Counted from the first letter of the stretch, positions 52,178 through 61,793 are shown. The stretch is 64,000 bases of DNA from Eoetvoesia sp035555955 (GCF_035555955.1 NZ_DATMGA010000068.1:1-64000); one strand, 5' to 3'. Program-made: numbers and translations. Notes: generated from the letters alone by a model not told the origin.

Positions 52178-53149
52178 TCAGGAAACCGGACGCTTGCGCG
52201 ACAGTTCCCGCGGCAACGGGAACGCCACGTTTTCTTCCGCGCCCGGCAAGGTGCGCACCGAAGCGGCGCCCAGCTCGTTGAGCCGGTCGATGACCTGCCG
52301 CACCAGCACCTCGGGCGCCGAGGCTCCGGCGGTAAGCCCGATACGCCTGGCCCCGGCCAACCAGGCCGGGTCGATCATGGCCGGATCGTCGATGAGATAA
52401 GCCGGCACGCCCTTGCGCTCGGCCACCTCGCGCAGGCGATTGGAATTGGAACTGTTGGGACTGCCCACCACCAGCACCAGGTCGCACTCGGGCGCCAGGA
52501 CCTTTACCGCGTCCTGGCGATTCTGGGTGGCATAGCAGATATCGCTTTTCTTGGGCTCGACGATGTCGGGAAACCTGGATCGCAAGGCATTGGCCACCGC
52601 CGCGGCGTCGTCCACGGACAAAGTGGTCTGCGTCACAAAGGCCAGATTGCCGGGATCGGCGACCTGCAGGGCGGCGACGTCTTCGGCCGTTTCCACCAAA
52701 TACATGCCGTCGCTGGCCTGACCCAGCGTGCCCTCGACCTCGGGGTGCCCCCGATGGCCGATCATGATGATCTCGCGGCCCGCCGCGCGCATGCGGGCCA
52801 CTTCGATGTGAACCTTGGTGACCAGCGGGCAGGTGGCGTCGAACACCTGCAGGCCCATGCGCTCGGCTTCGGCGCGCACGCTTTGCGCCACGCCATGCGC
52901 CGAGAACACCACGATGGCTCCCTTCGGAGCCTCGTCCAGCTCGGCGATGAACACCGCGCCCTTGGCTTTCAGGTCTTGAACCACGTAGCGGTTGTGAACG
53001 ATTTCGTGGCGCACGTAAATAGGCGCGCCGTGCAGTTCGAGCGCGCGCTCGACGATATCGATGGCCCGATCGACCCCGGCGCAGAAGCCGCGGGGCTGGG
53101 CCAGCACCACCTCGACGGGTTCGCCGGAGCGGGTTCTGACCTGAGCCAT
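52178..53149 (-). CDS. ispH: 4-hydroxy-3-methylbut-2-enyl diphosphate reductase
   Basis: A 323-residue iron-sulfur enzyme of the last MEP-pathway step (HMBPP to IPP and DMAPP). The three cluster cysteines are present: Cys23 (PRGFCAG), Cys107 (DATCPLV) and Cys205 (SDICYATQNRQ); the TQTTLS and SSNS phosphate-binding motifs are intact. ATG 53149 overlaps the fkpB stop (TGATG); a GTG one codon earlier is possible. The fkpB-ispH pairing is conserved in many proteobacteria. Confidence 0.96.
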   Translation of the reverse strand: MAQVRTRSGEPVEVVLAQPRGFCAGVDRAIDIVERALELHGAPIYVRHEIVHNRYVVQDLKAKGAVFIAELDEAPKGAIVVFSAHGVAQSVRAEAERMGLQVFDATCPLVTKVHIEVARMRAAGREIIMIGHRGHPEVEGTLGQASDGMYLVETAEDVAALQVADPGNLAFVTQTTLSVDDAAAVANALRSRFPDIVEPKKSDICYATQNRQDAVKVLAPECDLVLVVGSPNSSNSNRLREVAERKGVPAYLIDDPAMIDPAWLAGARRIGLTAGASAPEVLVRQVIDRLNELGAASVRTLPGAEENVAFPLPRELSRKRPVS

Positions 53150-53625
53150 CACAGCACCCCCAGCAGGGACACTTCGATGGATAGGTCCGCACCCGCCAGC
53201 GGATGGTTGAAATCGAACAGCGCCCAGCCTTCGCCCTGCTCTTTGAGGACGCCCGAATAGCGCCCGCCGTTGGGAGCCGAAAACTCGACGATATCGCCAG
53301 GCGCAAAGACCGTGCCCGGCTCGGTATTGGCCTGGATCATGCTGTCGGCCACGCGCTGGATGAGGTCGGGATTGCGCTCGCCGTAAGCTTTCGCGGCCGG
53401 CAGCTCGATGCGAAAACGCGTGCCCTCTTCATGGCCGAGCAAAGCTTCTTCCATGCCCGGCGCCCACTGCCCCATGCCCAGTTGCAAGGTGGCCGGGCGG
53501 TCGTCGAAAGTATTGACGAACACGGAACCGGCCGCGGGCCCAGTGGCCAGCTCGATGCGGTAATGCAGCGTCAGATAGGAGTCGGGGCGCACAACCGCCT
53601 TGGCCGAGTCGATAGGGGAAGTCAA
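53149..53625 (-). CDS. fkpB: FKBP-type peptidyl-prolyl isomerase (SlpA-like)
   Basis: A 158-residue FKBP of the SlyD/SlpA type: YLTLHYRIELATGPAAGSVFVNTFDDRPATLQLGMGQWAPGMEEALLGHEEGTRFRIELPAAKAYGERNPDLIQRV, with an IF-domain insert between about residues 85 and 130. It lacks the metal-binding His-rich tail of SlyD. Cytosolic isomerase and possible chaperone. First gene of the operon with ispH. Confidence 0.9.
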   Translation of the reverse strand: MTSPIDSAKAVVRPDSYLTLHYRIELATGPAAGSVFVNTFDDRPATLQLGMGQWAPGMEEALLGHEEGTRFRIELPAAKAYGERNPDLIQRVADSMIQANTEPGTVFAPGDIVEFSAPNGGRYSGVLKEQGEGWALFDFNHPLAGADLSIEVSLLGVL

Positions 53626-53878
53626 GATTCATCACCGTAAAAACATTGCTGATGCGCCATTTTAGTGCCTCTTGCGAGTTGGCACATGCGGGCGCGTCTT
53701 TCGGCCGGCCCAGGCGGTCAAATCCGGCGTATGCCCGCCCCGCTGCGCATCGCGCGATGGCCGCGACGGGCTCAAGGACGCAATCCGGACAATCCGAGCC
53801 GGACAAATGTATTCACTGCGCGCCGCCTGGCCGGCCAAATCGGGCATTGTGAAGATCTTTACCTTTGAACCGCCCGCC
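53626..53878. promoter_or_regulatory. Divergent gap between fkpB and radC
   Basis: A 253-base region that must hold the promoters of both operons. I see no hairpin, repeat or small gene that stands out, only open frame continuing upstream of radC. Confidence 0.3.
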
Positions 53879-54553
53879 ATGCCCAGCCAACCCGCCGCCT
53901 CTCCCGAACGCCCCCGCGAGCGCCTGCTTGCCCACGGCGCCCAGTCACTCACTACACCCGAACTGCTGGCCATCGTACTGCGCACGGGCATACGGGGCGC
54001 CAGCGCTATTGCCCTGGGCCGCCAGCTCATCGAGCACTTCAACGGCCTGCGGGGCTTGCTGGACGCCGATCTGCGCACGCTCATGGCCCAGCCCGGCCTG
54101 GGCCTGGCCAAAGCCTGCGAGCTGCTGGCCATCCACGAACTCAATCGCCGCGCCCTGGCCGAAGAACTGCGCCTGGGTCAGGCGCTGGATCAGCCGCAGC
54201 GCGTCAAACACTATTGCATAGCCGCGCTGGGCCACCTCAAGGTAGAACACTGCCTTGCGCTTTACCTGGACAGCCAGTACCGGCTGATCACCTCCGAAGA
54301 GCTTGCCCGCGGCACCCTGACCCAGGCCTCGGTCTATCCCCGCGAAGTCGTAAAGGCCAGCCTCAAGCACCACGCCGCCGCGCTCATCCTGGCCCACAAC
54401 CACCCATCGGGCGTTTCCGAGCCCAGCCAGGCCGACCTCGCCCTGACCCGGCACCTGAAGCAGGCGCTGGCGCTGGTCGACATCCGCTTGCTGGATCATC
54501 TTGTCGTCACGGCGAACAGCGCCATTTCCCTGGCGGAACGCGGGCAGATATGA
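53879..54553 (+). CDS. radC: RadC/JAMM domain protein
   Basis: A 224-residue RadC family protein: helix-hairpin-helix-like N-terminus (RERLLAHGAQSLTTPELLAIVLRTGIRGASAIALGRQL) and a C-terminal JAB/JAMM domain with the metal motif HNHPSG-x(6)-D (LILAHNHPSGVSEPSQADL). ATG 53879 is chosen; the frame extends upstream to 53672 but homology starts at MPSQP. Despite the name, a role in DNA repair is not established. Confidence 0.9.
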   Translation: MPSQPAASPERPRERLLAHGAQSLTTPELLAIVLRTGIRGASAIALGRQLIEHFNGLRGLLDADLRTLMAQPGLGLAKACELLAIHELNRRALAEELRLGQALDQPQRVKHYCIAALGHLKVEHCLALYLDSQYRLITSEELARGTLTQASVYPREVVKASLKHHAAALILAHNHPSGVSEPSQADLALTRHLKQALALVDIRLLDHLVVTANSAISLAERGQI

Positions 54554-54618
54554 GCGCGTCCGGCAATTCGCCAGCGCAACGGCGCGGCCGCATCTCGGCC
54601 TGCATTTCGGGAAGGTCT

Positions 54619-54647
54619 TTGAAAACAAGCCGTTGGCATGCTAGAAT
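54619..54647 (+). promoter_or_regulatory. Promoter of rpmE2
   Basis: TTGAAA (54619-54624) and TAGAAT (54642-54647) are spaced by 17 bases. The predicted start is about 110 bases before the rpmE2 ATG, leaving a leader that contains a small GGATCC/GGGTCC hairpin around 54736-54751. No Zur-like palindrome was evident to me. Confidence 0.6.
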
Positions 54648-54764
54648 TACGAGTTAATTTGGATACGTGACCAAAATGGCGCCTCTATATTTTATGCGCA
54701 TTTCGATCGGCGACCCGTTTTTTAGAAAGCAACCGGATCCTAGCGGGTCCAACAGGATATCACC

Positions 54765-55031
54765 ATGAAAGAAGGCGTCCACCCCGAATACCGCGAAGTG
54801 GTGTTCTTGGATCAGCAAACGGGCAGCAAGTTTATTTCGCGCTCTACGCTGGCCAGCCGCGAAACCATCGACCTCGATGGTAAAACCTACCCGCTTTTCA
54901 AGTGTGAAGTTACCTCCGAATCGCATCCGTTCTACACCGGCGCGCAAACGCGCATCGTGGAAACCGGCCGCGTCGAGAAATTCCGCGCTCGTTTCGCCCG
55001 CACGGCCGGCACCGTCAAGAAAGCATCGTAA
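54765..55031 (+). CDS. rpmE2: 50S ribosomal protein L31 type B
   Basis: An 88-residue protein, MKEGVHPEYREVVFLDQQTGSKFISRSTL.., the type B form of L31. It lacks the CxxC zinc motifs of the type A protein (only one Cys, in FKCEV). Such forms are zinc-independent and in many bacteria replace the zinc form under zinc shortage; in betaproteobacteria type B is often the only copy. A clear terminator follows. Confidence 0.96.
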   Translation: MKEGVHPEYREVVFLDQQTGSKFISRSTLASRETIDLDGKTYPLFKCEVTSESHPFYTGAQTRIVETGRVEKFRARFARTAGTVKKAS

Positions 55032-55088
55032 TTACCTGCTCGCCGCCCAAGCGGCGCAATGCACCGGGGCGTTTTTACAAGCTCCGAC

Positions 55089-55115
55089 AAAAAGGCAGCC
55101 TGCGGGCTGCCTTTT
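55089..55115 (+). terminator. Intrinsic terminator of rpmE2
   Basis: AAGGCAGCC (55092-55100) and GGCTGCCTT (55105-55113) form a perfect nine-base stem with a TGCG loop, followed by TT and later TCTTTTTAC, and preceded by an A-run. Confidence 0.9.
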
Positions 55116-55170
55116 CAATGTCTTTTTACTTTAAGATGGCTGCGTCATTCATTTAAATTTTGCCGACCCT

Positions 55171-56916
55171 GTGGCTCCACAAGAATCCCGCCTGACTCCG
55201 GCCCGACTGACCGCGCCGGCAACCACCAAGCTGCCCAGACTACTGTTGCTGCTGCTGGGCGTCGTCTATATTTTTGCCGGCCTGTACTTCCGGGACCCCT
55301 GGAAAAGCGACGACGTCGTCGGCCTGGCCACCATGCTTACCGCCCTGCACGGGCCGGCGCATGCCCTTTGGCTGCCTCAAATCGGCGACCTGGCCCACGC
55401 CCAGGATGGTCCGTTGCCCATGTGGGTCGGCGCGTTCAGCATCTGGCTGTTCAGCCCTCTGTTCGAATTTTTCACCTCGTCGCTGAACGCCGCCATCATC
55501 GCTTCGCGGCTGCCGAACTTTCTATGGTTCGGCATCATCCTGTGGTCCATCTGGTACGGCACCTACCTGCTGGGCCGGCGCCCCGAGCCCCAGCCCCTGG
55601 CCCTGCCGTTTGGCGGTGAACCCACAGTGCGCGACTACGGCCGCATGATCGCCGACGCCGCCCTGCTGCTCATCCTGGCCACCGCGGGCATTATGTGGCG
55701 CCTTCACGAAACCTCGGAAGTCCCTGCCATCATCGCCTTCCAGGCCCTGGCCTTCTATGCCGTGGCCCGCATGCTGGATCACCCGGTCTCGGGCGCCGTC
55801 ACGCTCGGCATCGCCGTGGGCGCGGCGTTTCTGACCCGGGGATGGATAGGCGCGCTGCCCATCATGCTGGCCGCGCCATTCGCCTTCACTCCGCATACCA
55901 GCTTGTGGCAGGCCAAGCACTGGCTCATCGTCTCCACTGTCATCGCCGCCAGCCTGATCCTGCTCTGGTGGATTCCTGCCAGCCACCTCAGCCCCTACTG
56001 GGCCGAAAACTGGTGGCTGTGGAACGTCGACTCCTTCAACTGGCCCCGCATTCCGGAGCTGCTCAGCATCCTGCGCGACCTGCCCTGGTTCTTGTGGCCC
56101 ACCTGGCCGTTTGCCCTGCTGGCCATCTGGCGCTGGCGGTCCTGGCTCTATGCGCCGCACATCTGGATACCGCTCATGTTCGCCGTCTGGCCACTGGTGG
56201 TCATGGCTTTCCTGGTGGATCCGTTCGAACCCGAATACAGCCTCATGGCCGTCCCCGTGGCCGTGCTTGCCGCCTTTGCCCTGCCCACCCTGCGGCGCGG
56301 CGTCGTCAACTCGCTGGACTGGTTCGCCGTCATGTGCTTTTCCCTGACATGCGTCACCGTCTGGCTGGGCTGGGTGGCCCTGCAAACCGGCTGGCCAACA
56401 CAGATCGCCCACAATATCGCCCGCCAGACACAAGGCTACAACGCCTATGTATCCTGGCCGGCCGTCCTTATCGCCCTTGCCGGCACCGCCTGCTGGATCG
56501 CGCTGGTGCACTGGCGCCTGCACGCCAAGCCGGCCGCCCTGTGGCGCGGCACCGTGCTGTCGGCCTGCGGCATTACGCTTACCTGGCTGCTTCTGGTCAC
56601 GCTGTGGATGCCGGCGCTGGACTACGTGCGCAGCTACCGCAGCGTATCGGCCCAGCTCAAGGTCGCGCTCGACACGCTGGCCCGCCCAGGCGAATGCGTG
56701 CGCGCCTCGGCGCTGGGAACCGGCCAGCGCGCTTCGTTCTACGTCTTCAACGACATCACCTTCAGCTACGACCCCAAATGCACTTTGGTGCTGCAGCAAA
56801 CCTCCCCGCAGAACGTGCGGGAAGGCACGGCGGGTTACGACAATGCGCGGGTATTGTGGGAAGGCAAGCGCGGCCCCGACCGCCACGAAATGTTCCGCCT
56901 GCTGAGAGTCAAATAA
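55171..56916 (+). CDS. GT39-family membrane glycosyltransferase (ArnT-like)
   Basis: A 581-residue protein with about twelve membrane helices. The first periplasmic loop contains DPWKSDDVVGLATM, matching the catalytic acidic loop of PMT_2/ArnT proteins. The last 90 residues are soluble. The GTG start at 55171 has no strong ribosome site, but the next Met would delete the first helix. It is followed two bases later by the MATE gene. Sugar and acceptor unknown. Confidence 0.75.
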   Translation: MAPQESRLTPARLTAPATTKLPRLLLLLLGVVYIFAGLYFRDPWKSDDVVGLATMLTALHGPAHALWLPQIGDLAHAQDGPLPMWVGAFSIWLFSPLFEFFTSSLNAAIIASRLPNFLWFGIILWSIWYGTYLLGRRPEPQPLALPFGGEPTVRDYGRMIADAALLLILATAGIMWRLHETSEVPAIIAFQALAFYAVARMLDHPVSGAVTLGIAVGAAFLTRGWIGALPIMLAAPFAFTPHTSLWQAKHWLIVSTVIAASLILLWWIPASHLSPYWAENWWLWNVDSFNWPRIPELLSILRDLPWFLWPTWPFALLAIWRWRSWLYAPHIWIPLMFAVWPLVVMAFLVDPFEPEYSLMAVPVAVLAAFALPTLRRGVVNSLDWFAVMCFSLTCVTVWLGWVALQTGWPTQIAHNIARQTQGYNAYVSWPAVLIALAGTACWIALVHWRLHAKPAALWRGTVLSACGITLTWLLLVTLWMPALDYVRSYRSVSAQLKVALDTLARPGECVRASALGTGQRASFYVFNDITFSYDPKCTLVLQQTSPQNVREGTAGYDNARVLWEGKRGPDRHEMFRLLRVK

Positions 56917-56917
56917 C

Positions 56918-58327
56918 ATGGGCGTCTCAGCGTTGCCGGGCACGCTGCTGTTCTATGTAAGGCAAACACTCAACCACGCATGGCCCGTGCTGGTCAGCGC
57001 CTGGGCGGGCATCGCCTTCGGCGTTCTCGACACCGCCATGGCCGGCCACTCCAGCGCCGCCGACCTGCAGGCCATGTCGCTGTCGGTCTCCATCTACATT
57101 ACTGTGTTCGTGGGGCTGATGGGCGTGGTGCACGCCCTCATCCCCATCATCGGCCAGCATTTCGGGGCCCAGCGCCACGAAGCCGCCGGCCAGGCCTGGG
57201 GCCAGGGCGTATGGATGGCGCTGGGCCTGTCGGCGGTGGGTATTGCCACCCTGCTGTTTCCTCACGCCTGGCTGGCGATGTCCGGCGATATCGAGCCCGC
57301 CGTGGAACACGAAATCGCCTGGTATCTGCGAGCCCTGGCGCTTGCGCTTCCCGCCACGCTGGTCTTTCGCACCATTTACGCGCTGGGCACCGCGGTTTCC
57401 AAGCCCAAGATGGTCATGAACATCAACCTGGCCAGCATCGGCTTCAAGGCCTTGTTCAACTGGATCTTCATTTTCGGCAACCTGGGGGCGCCGGCGCTCG
57501 GCGCGATAGGCGCCGGCCTTTCAACGGCCATCGTCGGCTGGATGACCCTGGCGGCCGGCCTGTGGATGCTGCGGCACGATAAATTCTACGCGCGCTTCAA
57601 GCTCAAGCTTCATCGGCCGCGCTGGCGCGACCAAAAAGAACTGCTGCGGCTTGGCCTGCCCATGGGCGGCTCGTACCTGGTCGAGGTCTGCGCGTTCAGC
57701 TTCATGGCCCTGCTCGTGGCGCGCGAAGGCATGTTCGTTACGGGCGGCCATCAAATCATGGCCAATCTGGTGGCGCTTTGCTACATGATGCCCATGGCGG
57801 TGGGAATCGCCTCGGCCTCGCTCACCGCCCAGGCGATCGGCGCGGAAGACATGCCGCGCGCCCGCAAGACCGCGCTGGCGGGGCAGCTTATTGTGCTGGT
57901 CGGGGCCCTGGCCACCATCTGCATCCTGATCGTGGGCAAAAGGGACATTCTGGCCGTCTACACCGACGACCTGCAGGTGGCGGCCGTCGCCGCGGCGCTC
58001 ATGCAGGTCATACCTTATTTCCACTTGTGCGACGCCATGCAATGCATCAACTCGTACTTGCTGCGCGCCTATAAAGTGGCCACCGTGCCGCTGCTGCTGC
58101 AAATCTTCGCGCTGACAGGCGTAGGACTGCTGGGAGGATGGTGGCTGGGCTTCGGCCCCGCGGCCGGGGCCCTGCAGCCCATGGTGGACTGGATAATGCC
58201 CGGAGCCCCCATAGGAGCCGCCACCCTGTGGTTGATGGCGCTTATTGGCCTGGGCGTATCGGCCGTATTGCTTTACTTCTGGTACTGGCGGGTGCTGCGG
58301 CAATACCGCCGCCGCACCGCGCCCTGA
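56918..58327 (+). CDS. MATE family efflux pump (NorM-like)
   Basis: A 469-residue transporter with twelve predicted helices in two MatE halves (about residues 15-230 and 245-450). Segments such as AWAGIAFGVLDTAMAGHSSAADLQAMSLSVSIYITVFVGLMGVVHALIPIIGQHFGA (helices 1-2) are typical. It should export cationic drugs by sodium or proton antiport. Start two bases after the GT39 stop indicates cotranscription. Confidence 0.9.
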   Translation: MGVSALPGTLLFYVRQTLNHAWPVLVSAWAGIAFGVLDTAMAGHSSAADLQAMSLSVSIYITVFVGLMGVVHALIPIIGQHFGAQRHEAAGQAWGQGVWMALGLSAVGIATLLFPHAWLAMSGDIEPAVEHEIAWYLRALALALPATLVFRTIYALGTAVSKPKMVMNINLASIGFKALFNWIFIFGNLGAPALGAIGAGLSTAIVGWMTLAAGLWMLRHDKFYARFKLKLHRPRWRDQKELLRLGLPMGGSYLVEVCAFSFMALLVAREGMFVTGGHQIMANLVALCYMMPMAVGIASASLTAQAIGAEDMPRARKTALAGQLIVLVGALATICILIVGKRDILAVYTDDLQVAAVAAALMQVIPYFHLCDAMQCINSYLLRAYKVATVPLLLQIFALTGVGLLGGWWLGFGPAAGALQPMVDWIMPGAPIGAATLWLMALIGLGVSAVLLYFWYWRVLRQYRRRTAP

Positions 58328-58340
58328 ACCCGCCGCAAGA

Positions 58341-59594
58341 TCAACGATAAATGTAGTCGCGGCGCCACGGATACGAAAGGTCGGCGGGGTAGTCGAGCTC
58401 GTCGCGCCGGCCCGTGGCCTTGTGCTGCAGCAGAACCTGATGCAGCGCGATCCAGCCGTGCTCGAATCCCATGGCGCAACCGGCCAGGTATACGCGGTAG
58501 GCGCGCAGCGATTTTTCGCCCTGCTCGCCCGTGAGGCACTGGCGCGCCTCGTCCAGCCGGGATTCCAGCGCGTCGCTCCAGGCCCAGAGCGCACGGGCAT
58601 AGTGGGGGCGCAGGTTCTCGATGTCGACGTCTTCCAGGCCGGCATCGGAAATGCAGGCCAGCTCGTTGCTGATGTGGGTCAGCTCGCCGCCCGGGAAAAT
58701 GTATTTTTCGATGAACTGCCCCATGCCCGCGCCGACCTCGGCGTTGTACACGCCGCCCGCGGTAATGCCGTGGTTCATGATCAGGCCCCCCGGGCGCAGC
58801 AGGCGCCGCAGCTTGGAAAAATACCCCGGCAACTGGGCGCGGCCGACGTGCTCGAACATGCCGACCGAGGCGATCTTGTCGTAGGGAACGGATTCGTCCA
58901 GGTCGCGGTAGTCGAGCAGCGTCATGCGCACGCGTCCCGACAGGCCTTTTTCCTGGATGAGCCGGTTGACGTGGGCATGCTGGTTCTTGGACAAGGTGAT
59001 GCCCGTGGCATCCACCCCGTAGTTTTCGGCCGCCCAAAGCAGCAGACCGCCCCAGCCCGCGCCGATATCCAGAAAGCGCTCGCCCGATTTAAGGGCCAGC
59101 TTGCGGCAGATATGGTCGAGCTTGGCTTCCTGGGCCTGGGCGATGGTCATGTCTGGTTCGCGGTAGTAGGCGCAGGAATAGACCCGGCGCGGATCCAGCC
59201 ACAGGGCATAGAAGTCGTCGGACAAGTCGTAATGAAACTGGATTTGCTTGGCGTCGCGCGCCGTGCTGTGGCGCCGCACGGAAATGATGTGGCGGGCCAT
59301 GCGCGTGAGCCAGTTGCCGCGCCCCACGTCGATGGGAGAGTCGGGCAGGATGGCGGCCGCCAGATCCATGAGATCGCGCATGGTCCCCTCGAAATCGAGC
59401 CGGCCCTCAACGTAGTCTTCGCCCAGCAAACCGGTTTGCCCCATGGCCAGATGCAGCAAAGCCGTCTTGTCTTTGGCGATGAGACGCATTCTGGCGTTGG
59501 CCGGCCCGGCCACCGAGCCATCGGGCAACTGCACTTGAACCGGCAACGGCAACGACGCCAATTTTTTTTCAACCGCGGATAAAACCGAACTCAC
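58341..59594 (-). CDS. cfa: Cyclopropane-fatty-acyl-phospholipid synthase family protein
   Basis: A 417-residue enzyme. An N-terminal lipid-binding domain (to about residue 110) precedes a SAM-dependent methyltransferase domain with IQFHYDLSDDFYALWLDPRRVYSCAYY, SAM motif I FLDIGAGWGGLLLWAAE (about 173-189), GITLSKNQ and the active-site MFEHVGR. It should transfer a methylene group from SAM to unsaturated acyl chains in membrane phospholipids. Convergent with the MATE gene, 13 bases apart. Confidence 0.88.
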   Translation of the reverse strand: MSSVLSAVEKKLASLPLPVQVQLPDGSVAGPANARMRLIAKDKTALLHLAMGQTGLLGEDYVEGRLDFEGTMRDLMDLAAAILPDSPIDVGRGNWLTRMARHIISVRRHSTARDAKQIQFHYDLSDDFYALWLDPRRVYSCAYYREPDMTIAQAQEAKLDHICRKLALKSGERFLDIGAGWGGLLLWAAENYGVDATGITLSKNQHAHVNRLIQEKGLSGRVRMTLLDYRDLDESVPYDKIASVGMFEHVGRAQLPGYFSKLRRLLRPGGLIMNHGITAGGVYNAEVGAGMGQFIEKYIFPGGELTHISNELACISDAGLEDVDIENLRPHYARALWAWSDALESRLDEARQCLTGEQGEKSLRAYRVYLAGCAMGFEHGWIALHQVLLQHKATGRRDELDYPADLSYPWRRDYIYR

Positions 59595-59941
59595 ATCCCA
59601 CTCCCTATTGGTTCAGGAATACCTTGAACAGGGTTCGCAACTTGCCGCCCGGTACCGGCGGCGTGGGCCGCAAGAACCTATCCAAACCATCCCTGCCTGT
59701 TTACAAGTCTATAAATTTCTCAGATATGAACAAGCGAAAAGCCTCCCGGCGCCCCCCTGACTGGGTAGGGGCATGGAAGACCGCCACCAATTTATCACCA
59801 AAAGTCCGATCCCGAAACCACTCGCCCGGCATGCCGGCCCTTCCATGCCCCCCAGTGCGCACCGGATACCCCGCGGAATCGCGCTCTGCGGGCCGCGCTG
59901 TATTCCTTTAGACTAACGACTTCCCCGCCTTCGCATCACTG
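59595..59941. promoter_or_regulatory. Divergent intergenic region, no gene seen
   Basis: This 347-base gap separates the cfa gene (minus) from the Bcr/CflA gene (plus). It must contain both promoters. A TATTCCTTTAGACT stretch at about 59898-59911 could include a -10 for the plus-strand gene. A 95-codon frame at 59624-59911 has basic, Pro-rich composition and no ribosome site, and is not called. Confidence 0.4.
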
Positions 59942-61150
59942 ATGCGCATTTACTACATGCCCGCCGTAAAAAAAGAACCGCTGCTGCCCGGATGGCTGCT
60001 GCTGATGGGAGCCCTGACCGCACTGGGCCCCCTTGCCATCGACCTGTACCTGCCCGCTTTTCCGTCCATCGCCCAAGGCCTGCACGCCACGGAGGGCCAG
60101 GTCGAACGCACGCTGGCCAGCTATCTGTTCGGCCTGGCCCTGGCGCAGATGATCTACGGCCCGATGGCCGACCGCTACGGGCGCAAGCTCCCCTTGATCG
60201 GCGGCCTGGTCATCTTCACCATCGCATCCGTCGTCTGTACCTTGACCAACGATATCGAGCACCTGACCGCATGGCGCATCGTGCAGGCCCTGGGCGGCGC
60301 CGCCGGCATGGTGATTCCCCGCGCGGTCATACGCGACAACTACGATACCCGCGAAGCCTCCAAGGCCTTGTCCCTGCTTATCCTGATCATGGGCGTCACT
60401 CCCATCCTGGGGCCCGTGCTGGGCGGCCAGGTGCTGCTGTTCGTAGGCTGGCGCGGCGTGTTCGGCCTGATGGCGGCGGGCGGCGCCTTGCTGCTGCTGG
60501 CCGCGCTGCTGACCATGCGCGAAACCCTGCCCCCCGAAAAAGTCACGCCGCTGCGCGTCTCCATCATCGCCCAAAACTACTGGAGCCTGATGCACGACCG
60601 GCAGTTCATGTGCTTTTCGCTGGCCGGCGCCTTCGGTTCGGCGGGCCTGTTCACATATATTTCGGGCACGCCCAGGGTGCTGATGGGCATTTACGGGGTG
60701 GATCCGCAGCATTTCGGCCTTATCTTCGCCCTGGGCGCCGCCTCGCTGATCCTGGCCTCGCAGGCCAGCGCCCGCCTGCTCGACCGCTACTCGCTGGAAG
60801 GCCTGCTGAAGTCGGCCCAGGTATCCATAGTCCTGACCACCTTGGCCGGCCTGGCGCTTACCCTGCTCGACTGGCTGACGCTGCCCCTGCTCATGCTATG
60901 CTTGATGGGCTTCATGGCCAGCCAAGGCTTCGTGAACCCCAACGCCGCGGCGCTTGCGCTGGCACGTCAGGGCAGGCGCCTTGGCGTAGCTTCCGCGCTG
61001 ATGGGCACCATGCAAATGCTGTGCGGTGCGCTGGCCGGCCTGGCGATCAGCCATTGGCAATCGCACACGGCCATCCCGCTGACCGGCATATTGGCGTTCT
61101 GCGCCTTTGTTTCGTGGCTGTTTGGACGCATCGCGATGCGGGCTACTTGA
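59942..61150 (+). CDS. Bcr/CflA family MFS drug exporter
   Basis: A 402-residue major facilitator with twelve helices. GALTALGPLAIDLYLPAFPSIAQGLHATEGQVERTLASYLFGLALAQMIYGPMADRYGRK contains the Bcr/CflA first-helix Asp and motif A. Members export chloramphenicol, bicyclomycin or sulfonamides; actual range here unknown. An internal ATG at 59957 could be the true start. Confidence 0.87.
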   Translation: MRIYYMPAVKKEPLLPGWLLLMGALTALGPLAIDLYLPAFPSIAQGLHATEGQVERTLASYLFGLALAQMIYGPMADRYGRKLPLIGGLVIFTIASVVCTLTNDIEHLTAWRIVQALGGAAGMVIPRAVIRDNYDTREASKALSLLILIMGVTPILGPVLGGQVLLFVGWRGVFGLMAAGGALLLLAALLTMRETLPPEKVTPLRVSIIAQNYWSLMHDRQFMCFSLAGAFGSAGLFTYISGTPRVLMGIYGVDPQHFGLIFALGAASLILASQASARLLDRYSLEGLLKSAQVSIVLTTLAGLALTLLDWLTLPLLMLCLMGFMASQGFVNPNAAALALARQGRRLGVASALMGTMQMLCGALAGLAISHWQSHTAIPLTGILAFCAFVSWLFGRIAMRAT

Positions 61151-61176
61151 TTAAACCGCCTGATTCATATTAGAAT
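61147..61176 (+). promoter_or_regulatory. Candidate promoter of rpmB-rpmG
   Basis: TTGATT (61147-61152) and TAGAAT (61171-61176) are 18 bases apart and overlap the Bcr/CflA stop codon. The message would have a leader of about 155 bases. Confidence 0.45.
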
Positions 61177-61339
61177 ACTAGGCTTTACAGATACTTTGGT
61201 CTTTTGTTTCACCCCCAAAGCATTGCCCCTTGGTGCTCGCTATTACAGCCACGCAGTCACGTAGCCATGTAGTCACTCAAGGGAAATGGAAATATCCAGG
61301 GTGGATGGGCCTTTACAGCAAAACTTAAGGGGTATAACC

Positions 61340-61576
61340 ATGGCACGCGTATGCCAAGTTACCGGCAAAGGCCCGATGGTGGGCAACAATGTTTCGCACG
61401 CTAACAACAAAACCAAGCGTCGCTTCCTTCCCAACCTGCAATCGCGCCGTTTCTGGGTCGAAAGCGAAAACCGCTGGGTGCGCCTGCGCGTTACCACCAA
61501 GGCTATCCGCACCATCGACAAAAACGGCATCGACGCCGTTCTGGCCGACCTGCGCGCCCGTGGCGAAGTGGCTTAA
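61340..61576 (+). CDS. rpmB: 50S ribosomal protein L28
   Basis: A 78-residue protein, MARVCQVTGKGPMVGNNVSHANNKTKRRFLPNLQ.., unmistakable L28. ATG 61340 follows AAGGGG; the open frame upstream is not used. It is followed 37 bases later by rpmG, the usual pair. Confidence 0.98.
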   Translation: MARVCQVTGKGPMVGNNVSHANNKTKRRFLPNLQSRRFWVESENRWVRLRVTTKAIRTIDKNGIDAVLADLRARGEVA

Positions 61577-61613
61577 AGCCGCCGCATAGCGTACCAATCA
61601 TCAGGAGCTCATC

Positions 61614-61781
61614 ATGGCAAAAGGCATTCGCGAGAAAATCAAACTCGAATCCACCGCAGGCACCGGTCACTTCTACACGACCACCAAGAACAAGCGCAAC
61701 ATGCCCGAAAAGATGTTGATCAAAAAATTTGATCCCGTCGCCCGCAAGCATGTCGATTACAAAGAAATCAAGCTCAAGTAA
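61614..61781 (+). CDS. rpmG: 50S ribosomal protein L33
   Basis: A 55-residue protein, MAKGIREKIKLESTAGTGHFYTTTKNKRNMPEKMLIKKFDPVARKHVDYKEIKLK, with an AGGAG ribosome site. It has no cysteines, so it is the zinc-free (C-minus) form. Small size keeps it out of simple long-frame lists. Confidence 0.97.
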   Translation: MAKGIREKIKLESTAGTGHFYTTTKNKRNMPEKMLIKKFDPVARKHVDYKEIKLK

Positions 61782-61793
61782 TCAAGCAGCATT

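Noticed and set aside
53672..53878. N-terminal extension of RadC
   Set aside because: The open frame upstream of ATG 53879 is Arg/Pro-rich and unlike the family; it overlaps the promoter region shared with fkpB.
59624..59911. 95-codon frame between cfa and the Bcr/CflA gene
   Set aside because: Basic and Pro-rich with no recognisable motif and no ribosome site; region is better explained as divergent promoters.
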